48,736 nucleotides of DNA from Lachnospiraceae bacterium (GCA_021205565.1 JAJPXG010000112.1:1-48736); one strand, 5' to 3'. Counted from the stretch's first letter, positions 39,245-47,309 are shown. Made by a program: numbers and translations. Notes: generated from the sequence alone by a model not told the origin.

Positions 39245-41649
39245 CGCACACCTCCGGATTCAGTCGTTATTTCCAATCTATCAGCCTTGCCGCAGCCTGT
39301 TTTATCCGCTCCCGCACAGCTGCTGCCAGTCTCGCAGAGTCCATTCGTGTCCTGGTTTATGCTTTCTTCTGTAATATGAGCGTTTTCAAACACCAGCCGT
39401 TTCCCGCAGATATCCAATGCCGCCGAGCGGTGCGTGACGATCAGGACGGTTTTATCACCCAGATTTTTCAGATTCGTCAAAAGTCTCCGCTCTGTGTCCT
39501 CATCCAGCGCGGACGTCGCCTCATCCAAAAGCAGCACCGGCGCGTCCCGGTACAGCGCCCGCGCAATCGCAATCCGCTGAATCTGCCCTTCCGACAGCCC
39601 CGCGCCCTTCTCTCCCAGCACGGTATGGTAGCCGTCCGGCAGCTCCCGGATAAACGCATCCGCGCAGGCGATTTCACAGGCCCGCTCCACTTTCGCCCTC
39701 TGCTCCTTCGTAAATGGCGCCGCATGCACAAAATCCACCGCCTCGTAAATGCTCCCGGACATCAGCATATTGCCCTGCGGAACGTAAGAGAATAAACGGC
39801 GGGCAGAGGCGTTGAGTGCGATACGTGCAGAGCCTGCAGACGCTGCCTGATCTGTGCCATCCGCCTTTTGATTGCCCGCAGCCATCGTCTGGTCTTCTGC
39901 GGATGAGACTCCATTCTCAGCAGGTGTCATAATCGACGCGTACAATTGCCCGGACACAGGCGCATAAATTCCCAGAAGGATTTTTAAAAGCGTGCTCTTC
40001 CCGATCCCGGAAATGCCGGTCAGCGCAACAATTTCGCCCTTTTCAATATCAAAAGACGCATCGTGGATGACCTCCTCCTCGCCGTCATCATAGATAAATG
40101 TCAGATTTCGCGCATGAAGCCCTGTAAAGACTGACAAATCCGTCGACGCCCGCCCCATTTTCCGTGCTGTGCCGGTTTTCATCCTATTGCCTGACAGCGG
40201 TTCTGCCCCCTTATCTTTCATTGGCAGCACGCCCGCCGTCTTATCGTCCTTCGGCAGCTTTTCCAGCTCGATCAGTCGCTCCGCCGACGCCAGCATCGCA
40301 TAATACTGCGGTACAAAGCCGGAAATGTTCGCAAACGGGCTTCTGATCTGGCTGATCAGCTCCAGCACCGCCGTCAGAGTTCCGTAGGTCAGCGTCCCGT
40401 TCAAAATACCGAAGCCGCACCAAACCAGCCCGAACAGATAACTTCCCTGCATGACCGCTCCAAAGCCGATATTGCAGACGTTCGAAAAGGTTTTCCGCTT
40501 CATACGGGCCTTTTTGTGCGCCGCCGCCTTCTCCTCCGTTCGGCCGACCGCCATCTCCTCCGCCTCAAAGCTTTTTAAAATCAGAAGGCTCTCCACCGAT
40601 TCCTGCAGCCAGGAACGCAGCCTGCCGTCGGCTTCCTGCACCTCTTTATGTAATAATTTCATCCGGCGCCGGAATAAAAACGTCACCCCCAGCATCATGA
40701 CTCCGCCGACCAGGAAAATGCTCGCAAACCGCCAGTCAAGCACCATCAGCACCGCCATTGCGCAGATAAGCTGCACTGCCATCGCGCAGACGTCCGGAAT
40801 CAGATCTGTGGCATAGTCCGCCACCACCTTCGTATCGTTGGTCATGCGGTTCTGCAGCTCCCCTGTGTGATACGCCTTCAGGCTGCTGTAGCTGCTGTTC
40901 AGAATCGCCTCATAGGTGCGCTCCTTCAGCTTATTTTCAATGGAAGCGCGGATGCTCTCGTCCTGCTGCCGCACAATCGCCCGCAGGATCAGCTGCGCCA
41001 GGATCATCCCCAGAAACACGCCGCTCCAGCGCAGGAACAGGCCGCGGTCTAAGGCAACGGCAGAGTCGATCGCATTTCGCATCACCAGCGCCAGCATGAC
41101 GGACAAAAAGGCTGCCGCCGCGGTACACAGGGTCAGAAGCACAATTCCTCCCAGACTGCCCCGCGCCGCTTTAACGACCCAGGCCAAAGTCGTATCCCCC
41201 AAAAGCAGCCTGCCGATGTGCTTCACGCCCTCCTTTGCCCGGTGTTTCAGCCACCGCAGCGGATAAATCAGGTTCCAGAACCAGACGTACAGGCGGTAGG
41301 CTAAATCGGTCATCTGAATCCCCCGCACTTCCCGCGCCGCTTTACTCCCGCGCCACACCGTCTCCATCACGCCCTTCACCGCAGATAACGGCACCCGCTC
41401 CAGCGCAAACGTATTATCCCCGCGGATCAGACACACATCCCCGTCATATCCCATCAGTCGATGCAGTACCTGCGTCCCGTCCGGCCGGACATAGAGCAGG
41501 ACGTCATTCCTCTTCGGCCTGCCCTCCAGCCTGCGAATCAGAACATGCGCGGATTCCTCACGCAAAAGAGGGCGCATGCTGACGCCCCTGATCGGGATCA
41601 CCACGTACCCCTCCTGCTCTAATTCATCCAGAATTGTTGTCTGATTCAT
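39241..41649 (-). CDS. S26B-like signal peptidase domain fused to an ABC exporter
   Basis: 802 residues. Residues 1-95 look like an S24/S26 signal peptidase of the Ser-His (SipW/ER) type: Ser24 in GVSMRPLL, His63 in QVLHRLMG and GDN at 77-79. About 160-450 is an ABC exporter membrane domain. The ATPase domain has Walker A TGISGIGKST, signature LSEGQIQRIAIARAL, Walker B VLLLDEATSALD and a His switch VTHRS, with a low-complexity insert before YVPQGNML. Peptidase-containing ABC exporters normally carry a C39 Cys protease; here an S26-like domain takes that place. Start ATG with GAGGGG upstream. Likely role: cut and export the small peptides encoded at 45.1-45.5 kb. Confidence 0.82.
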   Translation of the reverse strand: MNQTTILDELEQEGYVVIPIRGVSMRPLLREESAHVLIRRLEGRPKRNDVLLYVRPDGTQVLHRLMGYDGDVCLIRGDNTFALERVPLSAVKGVMETVWRGSKAAREVRGIQMTDLAYRLYVWFWNLIYPLRWLKHRAKEGVKHIGRLLLGDTTLAWVVKAARGSLGGIVLLTLCTAAAAFLSVMLALVMRNAIDSAVALDRGLFLRWSGVFLGMILAQLILRAIVRQQDESIRASIENKLKERTYEAILNSSYSSLKAYHTGELQNRMTNDTKVVADYATDLIPDVCAMAVQLICAMAVLMVLDWRFASIFLVGGVMMLGVTFLFRRRMKLLHKEVQEADGRLRSWLQESVESLLILKSFEAEEMAVGRTEEKAAAHKKARMKRKTFSNVCNIGFGAVMQGSYLFGLVWCGFGILNGTLTYGTLTAVLELISQIRSPFANISGFVPQYYAMLASAERLIELEKLPKDDKTAGVLPMKDKGAEPLSGNRMKTGTARKMGRASTDLSVFTGLHARNLTFIYDDGEEEVIHDASFDIEKGEIVALTGISGIGKSTLLKILLGIYAPVSGQLYASIMTPAENGVSSAEDQTMAAGNQKADGTDQAASAGSARIALNASARRLFSYVPQGNMLMSGSIYEAVDFVHAAPFTKEQRAKVERACEIACADAFIRELPDGYHTVLGEKGAGLSEGQIQRIAIARALYRDAPVLLLDEATSALDEDTERRLLTNLKNLGDKTVLIVTHRSAALDICGKRLVFENAHITEESINQDTNGLCETGSSCAGADKTGCGKADRLEITTESGGVR

Positions 41650-41687
41650 CTGCTGCCCCTCAGGATATGTATTCCAAAACTGCAGGT

Positions 41688-42353
41688 TTAATTTGCCTTT
41701 AATCCACAGTCAGTCATAACTTTATTGATTGCCTCCCACGAGAGAAGAGACGGATTCTCCTCGTAATATTTATAGCTCCCATGCTGCTTTAACTTACAGC
41801 CATTCTCTTCATTTTGGCGCATGATATCCCCAGCATGGTCGATTGCACTGCAAACATCCGAAAGACTCAGTTTGTCTAAGCACTTTTTGAAATTATCCTC
41901 TCGCTTAAACTCACTCAGGCTCTGAAAATTCTCTCCAAAAGCCTCATTTATCGGTTTCAGATATTGCTTCTTATCCTGCACAGGCCCCCGAAGATCCTTC
42001 TTATGCAAAATCATCCATAGCTCAAAGGTCAGATTATTGTAGGCAAGAGAATATTTCACATTTTTTCCCAATTTTTCTGCGGCCTTCATATGATCCAATG
42101 CTCTCTCAAAATTAGAAATATCATCCTGACCAGTACCTTCAACATCAATAATGTGAAATATCTCTGTTTTTTCGGTAATAGTCAGACTCTTTACCCTGCT
42201 CACAGGATTTTTTTCAACTTTGCAGTCAAAAACGACCTTCCACAACGAAGCAGCCGCACTGTTAATCTCTTTTTCCAGCCATTTCAGATACCACATTTCT
42301 GTCTGACCTTCCACGCTGAAATAGTATTTCTTCGCCGGTTTCCTGCCGCTCAC
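41688..42353 (-). CDS. RloB/AbiLii-like TOPRIM-fold defence protein
   Basis: 221 residues. The N-terminal YYFSVEGQTEMWYLKWL carries the TOPRIM-type Glu15, followed by IIDVEGTGQDD and the LAYNNLTFELWMILHKKD block typical of RloB. It overlaps the ATPase gene by 4 nt. RloA/RloB and the lactococcal AbiL pair are linked to phage defence. Codon use is AT-rich compared with flanking genes. Confidence 0.83.
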   Translation of the reverse strand: MSGRKPAKKYYFSVEGQTEMWYLKWLEKEINSAAASLWKVVFDCKVEKNPVSRVKSLTITEKTEIFHIIDVEGTGQDDISNFERALDHMKAAEKLGKNVKYSLAYNNLTFELWMILHKKDLRGPVQDKKQYLKPINEAFGENFQSLSEFKREDNFKKCLDKLSLSDVCSAIDHAGDIMRQNEENGCKLKQHGSYKYYEENPSLLSWEAINKVMTDCGLKAN

Positions 42354-43723
42354 AGCTGCTCCTCCTTATTGATGCCCAGCATTTCCTTAAAAAGCGGCGT
42401 AAAATCGATATCTTTAATCGCTCCGTATCGATTAACAAAATATCCGTTCATGTAATCCTCACCCTTACGAACCCCTTTATCTCCCGAAGTTCCAAAATCT
42501 GCCAGAGAATACATCACGCTCTGATGCGTCTCGTCATCCCTTTCCACAAATTTGATCTCATCCCTTCTGTAAATATTGGAATTCAAAAAAACAGGATTGT
42601 GCGTATTGAATATCAATTGCGCATGATGAATATTGACTTCATCGTTATGAAAAATATTTACAATGTTCATCAGGGCAACCGGATGAATGGAAGCATCGAA
42701 TTCGTCAATCACCAGTGTTTCCCCATTTTTCAAAGCCCGACTGATAAGCGGGAACAGATTAACAAACCGAACAGTTCCATATGATTCAAAATCCTCCGCT
42801 TTTATTACCCCATACTCACCAGACTCATCAGTCTTTATTACAGAGTAAAGACTGGCACCGCCCTTACCCTTACCCTTATCCTTATCCTTATCCTCATTCT
42901 CCATATATCCAAGCAGATTGGAGTTCACCCCGAATATTTCAGCAGCTTCTTTTACAGCTGAATCCACATAAAGTTTCCCTTTATCTGAGGAAGCCAAAAG
43001 CCTCACTGCATGAATGGAATCCGCCCGATAAATGATCGTAAATTTATTAGCAAACCATTCTAAAATCAATTTTGCGAAAGAAGGGGAAAAGATAAGCTTA
43101 AACCCGTTTGTCAGAAATAATTCATCGCGACTAAAACCAGTCTCCGCAATCTCCTTCAGTTCACTTAACCGGTTGGCATTTGCCCCCGAAAAATATTTTT
43201 TGATAGGTCCAACATTGATTTCCTCTATATGCTCCTCGGAACGACGAAATACCAGTTGCTCATTTACTGTCAGCCTTTCATCCAGAATCTTTCTTAAATA
43301 CTCATCGTCCATAAAAGCACCAAAAACCGCTTCCAGTTCGTATTGGATTCTATACGCCTGATCATCTGCGTCTGTGACATAAAAATCAATATAAAAACTG
43401 ACCGGTTCCAAACCCGTATAGCAATTCGGAATCAATTCCAGATTCGATAAAGCTGCATTTGGAGAAGTGCTGTTCTCCGGATTCAGGATATTGCCTCTGA
43501 GGACAATAGACTTGAGCACCTCCATCGCCCCAATGATATTGGTTTTGCCGGATGCATTGGGGCCATAGATTACAGCACTGCTCAGCGCCTTAAATTTCTT
43601 TCTGCCCACTTCGCCGCTCATCAAGCTGTAATCCAGTCCCTTCTGTTTTGGCGCTGCCAGCATAGATAATTCAGCTTCTTCTACAAAAGATTTATAGTTT
43701 TTGACCTTAAAGTTTAAAAGCAT
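42350..43723 (-). CDS. RloA/AbiLi-like AAA ATPase (OLD/SMC type)
   Basis: 457 residues. Walker A GPNASGKT at 54-61, a long variable middle, Walker B LVIDEFDASIHP at about 350, and IFNTHNPVFLN. This is the ATPase partner of RloB in two-gene abortive-infection systems. A six-copy hexamer repeat (42862-42897) encodes an alternating Lys/Asp/Gly run in a loop. GAAGGAGGGA precedes the ATG and a strong promoter lies at 43765-43793, so the pair is an independent unit inside the peptide locus. Confidence 0.85.
   Translation of the reverse strand: MLLNFKVKNYKSFVEEAELSMLAAPKQKGLDYSLMSGEVGRKKFKALSSAVIYGPNASGKTNIIGAMEVLKSIVLRGNILNPENSTSPNAALSNLELIPNCYTGLEPVSFYIDFYVTDADDQAYRIQYELEAVFGAFMDDEYLRKILDERLTVNEQLVFRRSEEHIEEINVGPIKKYFSGANANRLSELKEIAETGFSRDELFLTNGFKLIFSPSFAKLILEWFANKFTIIYRADSIHAVRLLASSDKGKLYVDSAVKEAAEIFGVNSNLLGYMENEDKDKDKGKGKGGASLYSVIKTDESGEYGVIKAEDFESYGTVRFVNLFPLISRALKNGETLVIDEFDASIHPVALMNIVNIFHNDEVNIHHAQLIFNTHNPVFLNSNIYRRDEIKFVERDDETHQSVMYSLADFGTSGDKGVRKGEDYMNGYFVNRYGAIKDIDFTPLFKEMLGINKEEQL
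42862..42897 (-). repeat. in-frame hexanucleotide tandem repeat in the AAA ATPase gene
   Basis: On the plus strand six units of CCTTAC/CCTTAT/CCTCAT stand head to tail. They encode the Asp/Lys/Gly run before GGASLYS. As the unit is two codons, slippage changes loop length without a frameshift. Confidence 0.85.
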
Positions 43724-43764
43724 ATCATTCCCTCCTTCTGATGATATTGCGTGAATACATTAAA

Positions 43765-43793
43765 ATGATATGCTTATTTTGCCCAGGAGTCAA
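43765..43793 (-). promoter_or_regulatory. promoter of the RloA/RloB pair
   Basis: Minus strand: -35 TTGACT at 43793-43788, 17-nt spacer, -10 TATCAT at 43770-43765. A dyad ATTTTGCA/TGCAAAAT lies just upstream near 43807-43830. Confidence 0.8.
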
Positions 43794-43874
43794 CATTTTT
43801 ATGATGATTTTGCATTTTTTTTGCAAAATTGTGATTTTCCCGGTTATAAATTCTTTCTTCAGTTCTACCCATTC

Positions 43875-43934
43875 TCACACAGACTGCGCAATCTTCTGTC
43901 CGGCACCTTCGAAAGCCACGTCTGTCGACGCCAT
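43875..43934 (-). pseudogene. 19-codon ORF after the PqqD gene, possible truncated gene
   Basis: Eight nt after the PqqD stop, an ATG preceded by AAGGGAGC opens MASTDVAFEGAGQKIAQSV and then stops. Its ribosome site and position suit the next gene of the peptide operon, cut short where the RloA/RloB unit begins. It could also be a chance ORF. Confidence 0.3.
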
Positions 43935-43942
43935 CAGCTCCC

Positions 43943-44221
43943 TTATTCAGTCAAAAACCCGTTGTCCGCCATTTCCTGTATCATCGCCTGCACGTCGTTT
44001 AAAATGACCGCGCGGTCCTCAGCGGTCCGGGCGCCGCTTTTCTCGGCGAGCTCGTCCACGATTTCCTCCGTGGTCCTGCCGCAGGCAAGGCCCTCCCAGA
44101 TGATTTTGCCGGTCTCGTTTAGTTTGACCATGCCGTGGAATTCGCGGCTGGCCTGTCCGGTGGCGACCACGACGTATTTGCCCGCAACCTTGCGAATGAT
44201 AAAGCCTTCTTTGATTTTCAT
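43943..44221 (-). CDS. PqqD-family RiPP recognition element (RRE) protein
   Basis: 92 residues. The PqqD fold is visible: MKIKEGFIIRKVAGKYVVVATG, then VKLNETGKIIWEGLACGRTTEEIVDELAEK (the NETG-x-x-IW signature) and a C-terminal helix ending DNGFLTE. These proteins bind leader peptides and hand precursors to modifying enzymes. The start overlaps the kinase stop (ATGA). Confidence 0.9.
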   Translation of the reverse strand: MKIKEGFIIRKVAGKYVVVATGQASREFHGMVKLNETGKIIWEGLACGRTTEEIVDELAEKSGARTAEDRAVILNDVQAMIQEMADNGFLTE

Positions 44222-45069
44222 GTCATTCCTCTCTCCTGAACCGACATCCGCCAGAGACGGTCGATTTCCTCCCTTGTGTACTGAATGCCTTTGCTCACAT
44301 ACTGTTCACCCGTCAGAGCCTCAAAGCTGCAGCGCACCGCGTCCTCAGAAATATCGCATTCCAGCAGATACAACGGAAGCGTCTCCAGCATCTGGTCAAG
44401 CATTTCCATCATCAGCCCTGTCGCCTCCGGTTCATAGGGATGAAACATCTGACGCAGCATCAGCGGAATTGCCTCGTCAGGCTCAACCCTGCGAATACGA
44501 TTAAGTCCATCCTCCGAACGACGCAGAAAGCAGATCGCCGCCATCGGCGCGCTATGTTTCCGGTTCCAGCCTTCCTTACCGCACCAGGGCGTATCGTAGG
44601 CCATAATACTGACTCCGCCGCTGTTAATCCTCTTGCCATGCTCTTTTTCAGACTCTCCGCCCTCATTCGGCCCCATTATATGAAATATCGGCTTGTCCCC
44701 ATTGACAATATCGACATCCGCGCCGAGATACTGCTTCCACAGTCCGATATGCGTAGACTTGCCCGTGCCGCTGGCGGCCGTGAACAGATACCCCTTACCC
44801 CGCCACGAAATGCACGCGCCGTGCAGAATCACCCGCCTGAAATAAGGCAGCTTCGAGGCAATCGCAGAATAGATCGCATCCCGCTCCAAAAAGATCTCCT
44901 CTATGTCTGCATCATATTCCCGCATCTCGGCCATTCTATCCTCTCCTGCAAACACAGAGAATACCGGCTCCTTGTCTGTCAGGTAATCGCGGCAGAACCA
45001 GCGGCAGTAGTTATAGCGACTGGTGACCTCTATCGGGATATCCGCTAATTCCAGGCTAAATCTATCCAT
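44218..45069 (-). CDS. HPr-kinase-like protein, candidate peptide kinase
   Basis: 283 residues. The P-loop SGTGKSTH at 100-107 and the later YDTPWCGKEGWNRKHSAP block match the HprK/PEPCK-like proteins that travel with PqqD proteins. A homologue in the paeninodin lasso-peptide system phosphorylates the precursor at its C-terminal Ser. There is no N-terminal HPr-kinase domain. Start set at ATG 45069 with CGGAG upstream; ATG 45090, overlapping the small-peptide stop, lacks a ribosome site. Both small upstream peptides end in a Ser-Asp-Ser/Glu tail that could be its target. Confidence 0.8.
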   Translation of the reverse strand: MDRFSLELADIPIEVTSRYNYCRWFCRDYLTDKEPVFSVFAGEDRMAEMREYDADIEEIFLERDAIYSAIASKLPYFRRVILHGACISWRGKGYLFTAASGTGKSTHIGLWKQYLGADVDIVNGDKPIFHIMGPNEGGESEKEHGKRINSGGVSIMAYDTPWCGKEGWNRKHSAPMAAICFLRRSEDGLNRIRRVEPDEAIPLMLRQMFHPYEPEATGLMMEMLDQMLETLPLYLLECDISEDAVRCSFEALTGEQYVSKGIQYTREEIDRLWRMSVQERGMT

Positions 45070-45086
45070 CCCTGTTCTCCGCTCCG

Positions 45087-45248
45087 TCATTCATCACTGC
45101 CGGTCGGTCTGATCGGCACTACCGGCGTGATGTCCGGTGCAGGGGTCATTTCCCTGCTTAAAATACTGCCAGGGTTGACGGGCATGCAGTAAATATCTGA
45201 TTCGTGAAATTCTACGATTTCTAAAATGTGTTTTGCGTATGTTTCCAT
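45087..45248 (-). CDS. small peptide 2, candidate RiPP precursor (53 residues)
   Basis: Not recognised as a known family. GGAAAGG lies 8 nt before the ATG. The N-terminal part contains Y4-x-x-H7-x-L9-E10-x-x-x-F14, the same spacing as in small peptide 1 and close to the Y-x-x-P-x-L leader motif bound by PqqD-type RREs in lasso systems. The C-terminal half is Pro-rich (PAPDITPVVPIRPTGSDE). A 15-bp hairpin separates it from peptide 1, and the kinase gene follows. Confidence 0.6.
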   Translation of the reverse strand: METYAKHILEIVEFHESDIYCMPVNPGSILSREMTPAPDITPVVPIRPTGSDE

Positions 45249-45297
45249 TTGACGTTACCTTTCCGGTGTGAATGATGAGCAAAATAATTGCTACGAA

Positions 45298-45337
45298 TAA
45301 TCCCCTGCAACCAGTCTATGGCGGCTACAGGGGATTA
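45298..45337 (-). promoter_or_regulatory. 15-bp stem hairpin between the two small-peptide genes
   Basis: TAATCCCCTGTAGCC (45337-45323) pairs along its whole length with GGTTGCAGGGGATTA (45312-45298), two pairs being G-T, with a 10-nt loop. No T run follows at once, so it looks more like an mRNA-processing or stability element or a leaky terminator than a full stop. Confidence 0.7.
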
Positions 45338-45360
45338 CTCTTCACATCATTTAATTCATA

Positions 45361-45510
45361 TTACGAATCACTTCTATCCGGGCCCCACGAATATGTTCCT
45401 GTCCCGCTCCCTTCCTGCCCGCTTATTGCCCAGACAATAAAAGTGGAATCTTTTTCAAAATAAGTGACTTCTAATTCATGAGGCTTGTACGCAAACGATT
45501 CATTATTCAT
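45361..45510 (-). CDS. small peptide 1, candidate RiPP precursor (49 residues)
   Basis: Not recognised as a known family. GAGGAGG precedes the ATG, which overlaps the last codons of the beta-helix gene. Leader-like part has Y8-x-x-H11-x-L13-E14-x-x-x-F18, shared with small peptide 2. A possible core is GQEGSGTGTYSWGPDRSDS, which starts with Gly, carries acidic residues and ends in Ser, features found in lasso cores and in a kinase-modified precursor. Core boundaries are inference. Confidence 0.65.
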   Translation of the reverse strand: MNNESFAYKPHELEVTYFEKDSTFIVWAISGQEGSGTGTYSWGPDRSDS

Positions 45511-47179
45511 TTTCCTCAACCTCCTCTACTGATAATTCACATATGCCAGAAGTATAAGTACATTTTACCCATGTGCCGTATACTGTTGTCCCATCAAGAG
45601 TTGTCCAGTAAGACCGAACCTTGCATTCAGTTGCGTTTGCTGTATCCTGCTGCAGACACACGGATACGTAACTAGCGCATGTCCCAAACTCACTTGCCGT
45701 GAACGTTCTATTTGCAGTAGTTGCAGTATAGTCTTTCCAATAATAACCGCTTAAAGTAAGCTTTTCTGAACTGCTTCCCATGTACAGTTCAAATCCAATC
45801 GCATCATAATTGAGTGAGTCAAGGCCAGTCACAAGACGCCAGTACTTTGTTCCTTCGACATCTCCATCAGTAACGCTGGTCATTACAACTCCCTTGATAC
45901 TCATCGTGTCCGCATCCACAAACTTCGCATACGCTTCGCCAGTCGGGAAAGAAGTCATAGCAGTGTAGGTTCCATTCTCATAAGAATACCAGCCCGCAAA
46001 GATGTAGTTATGCTTTGTCCCGTCACTATCCGTAAATGTCAGACTCGTAGTCGGATAAGCAGATGTAGAATAACTTCCAATGTAATTGCCAGACACCTTG
46101 GCATACATCGTGCTCTCGCCTTTACCGGAAACGCTTTCAACCGGAATACTTACCGTGCTTTCCGTGCTGATTCCGAAATAACTCACCACTGTGCAGTCAG
46201 TCTGATCATATGAACCGCTCTGATAATAGGAGCTTGTTGCGATCGTAGAGGTAAGGTAGCCTATAATTGCGCGGGAACCGCCATGGAATGTTCCGGCGTA
46301 AACAATACTAGTGTTCTCAGAAGGACTGTTCGTCATCAAGCCATACTCAGTACCAGAGAATGATCCGCCATAAATCGTGGCCGTTCCAGTCGAGTTATAC
46401 AGACCACGCTTACCGCCTTGCAAAGTCCCTGCATAAACGGTCACACTGCTGCCAGATTCTGCATTGATGAGACCCGCTGTCGAGCCGCTCAATGTACCGC
46501 CGTTTACCGTTACTGTTCCGGCATTGTATACACCGTAAACATCTTTAGCCGTGTCACCCACGGTTCCTTCATTGATGATGAGCGTAGCATTATTGCGGAC
46601 AGCACCGACATTAGCATTGGTACTTGTAAATATACCACCATTGATGGTAACAGTTCCGCCTGCTATGTACACTGCATATCCTGTACCGGATGTGCCGCCG
46701 GTAATCGTGCCGCCACTCACAGTCAGCGTTCCAGTATTATATATCGCATACGCAGAATTCGCTGTAATAGCGCCGCTCTCAATAATAAGTGTTCCCCCGT
46801 TGCTGATTGCATTGGATGATCCAGTGTTTGTAATCGTACCTTCACCGGTCGCTTTGATTGTCAGTGTGCCGGATACCGCAAACATGCGGGAACTCATGCT
46901 GCCTGAAATCGTATGGCCTGCAAGATCCAGTGTGATATTCTGGCTTGACTTAATCTCAATCAGTTCATTAACCGTCGCATTACTCAGCAATGTAATAGTG
47001 TCACCGGATTTTGCCGCAGTAACCGCTTCTGCAAGAGTAGCATATCCTCTGTCGCCAATCGACGCTACATTCGTGCTCTCTGTCGTCTCGCCATCCTCCG
47101 CATACACCGACGTCGCACTCAGCACCAGTACCAACGCGATGGAGAAGAGCAGGCTCAACAGTCTTGACTTTTTCTTCAT
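45503..47179 (-). CDS. secreted right-handed beta-helix surface protein
   Basis: 558 residues. A signal peptide (KKKSRLLSLLFSIALVLVLSATSVYA, cut near residue 26) precedes an ALAEAVTAAKSGDTITLL opening and about 12 short repeats of the form GTLTVSGGTITGG (about 75-300), which build a parallel beta-helix. The second half (about 310-558) is beta-rich with a FAGWYSYENGTYTAMT module of the Listeria-Bacteroides repeat type. No LPXTG or membrane anchor, so it is released or held non-covalently. The stop overlaps small peptide 1. Start at ATG 47179; the TTG at 47188 is too close to the GGGGGA site. Confidence 0.82.
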   Translation of the reverse strand: MKKKSRLLSLLFSIALVLVLSATSVYAEDGETTESTNVASIGDRGYATLAEAVTAAKSGDTITLLSNATVNELIEIKSSQNITLDLAGHTISGSMSSRMFAVSGTLTIKATGEGTITNTGSSNAISNGGTLIIESGAITANSAYAIYNTGTLTVSGGTITGGTSGTGYAVYIAGGTVTINGGIFTSTNANVGAVRNNATLIINEGTVGDTAKDVYGVYNAGTVTVNGGTLSGSTAGLINAESGSSVTVYAGTLQGGKRGLYNSTGTATIYGGSFSGTEYGLMTNSPSENTSIVYAGTFHGGSRAIIGYLTSTIATSSYYQSGSYDQTDCTVVSYFGISTESTVSIPVESVSGKGESTMYAKVSGNYIGSYSTSAYPTTSLTFTDSDGTKHNYIFAGWYSYENGTYTAMTSFPTGEAYAKFVDADTMSIKGVVMTSVTDGDVEGTKYWRLVTGLDSLNYDAIGFELYMGSSSEKLTLSGYYWKDYTATTANRTFTASEFGTCASYVSVCLQQDTANATECKVRSYWTTLDGTTVYGTWVKCTYTSGICELSVEEVEENE

Positions 47180-47309
47180 TTCAGTCAATCCCCCATTCCT
47201 TATTCATATTTTCTGAGATTACCCCCCTCGTGCCGCACCGCACAGCGCCGTTTTGGGTCTGTCAATGCCCGGTTTTGCACGCAGCGCGCAAGTACTCAAA
47301 ATCAGAATT

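Noticed and set aside
43770-44504. 244-codon plus-strand ORF across PqqD, kinase end and the RloA promoter
   Set aside because: It lies opposite well-recognised PqqD and kinase genes, has no family-like motif and no ribosome site.
45094-45282. 62-codon minus-strand ORF over small peptide 2
   Set aside because: The overlapping 53-codon frame has the better ribosome site and shares a motif with the neighbouring small peptide.
39241-45510. Complete lasso-peptide cluster
   Set aside because: RRE, kinase, exporter and possible precursors are present, but no asparagine-synthetase-like cyclase (C) or transglutaminase-like B2 protease is seen in the window.
46551-47216. 221-codon plus-strand ORF rich in Val/Ser/Pro
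   Set aside because: It is the antisense of the beta-helix repeats; repetitive composition keeps the opposite frame open.
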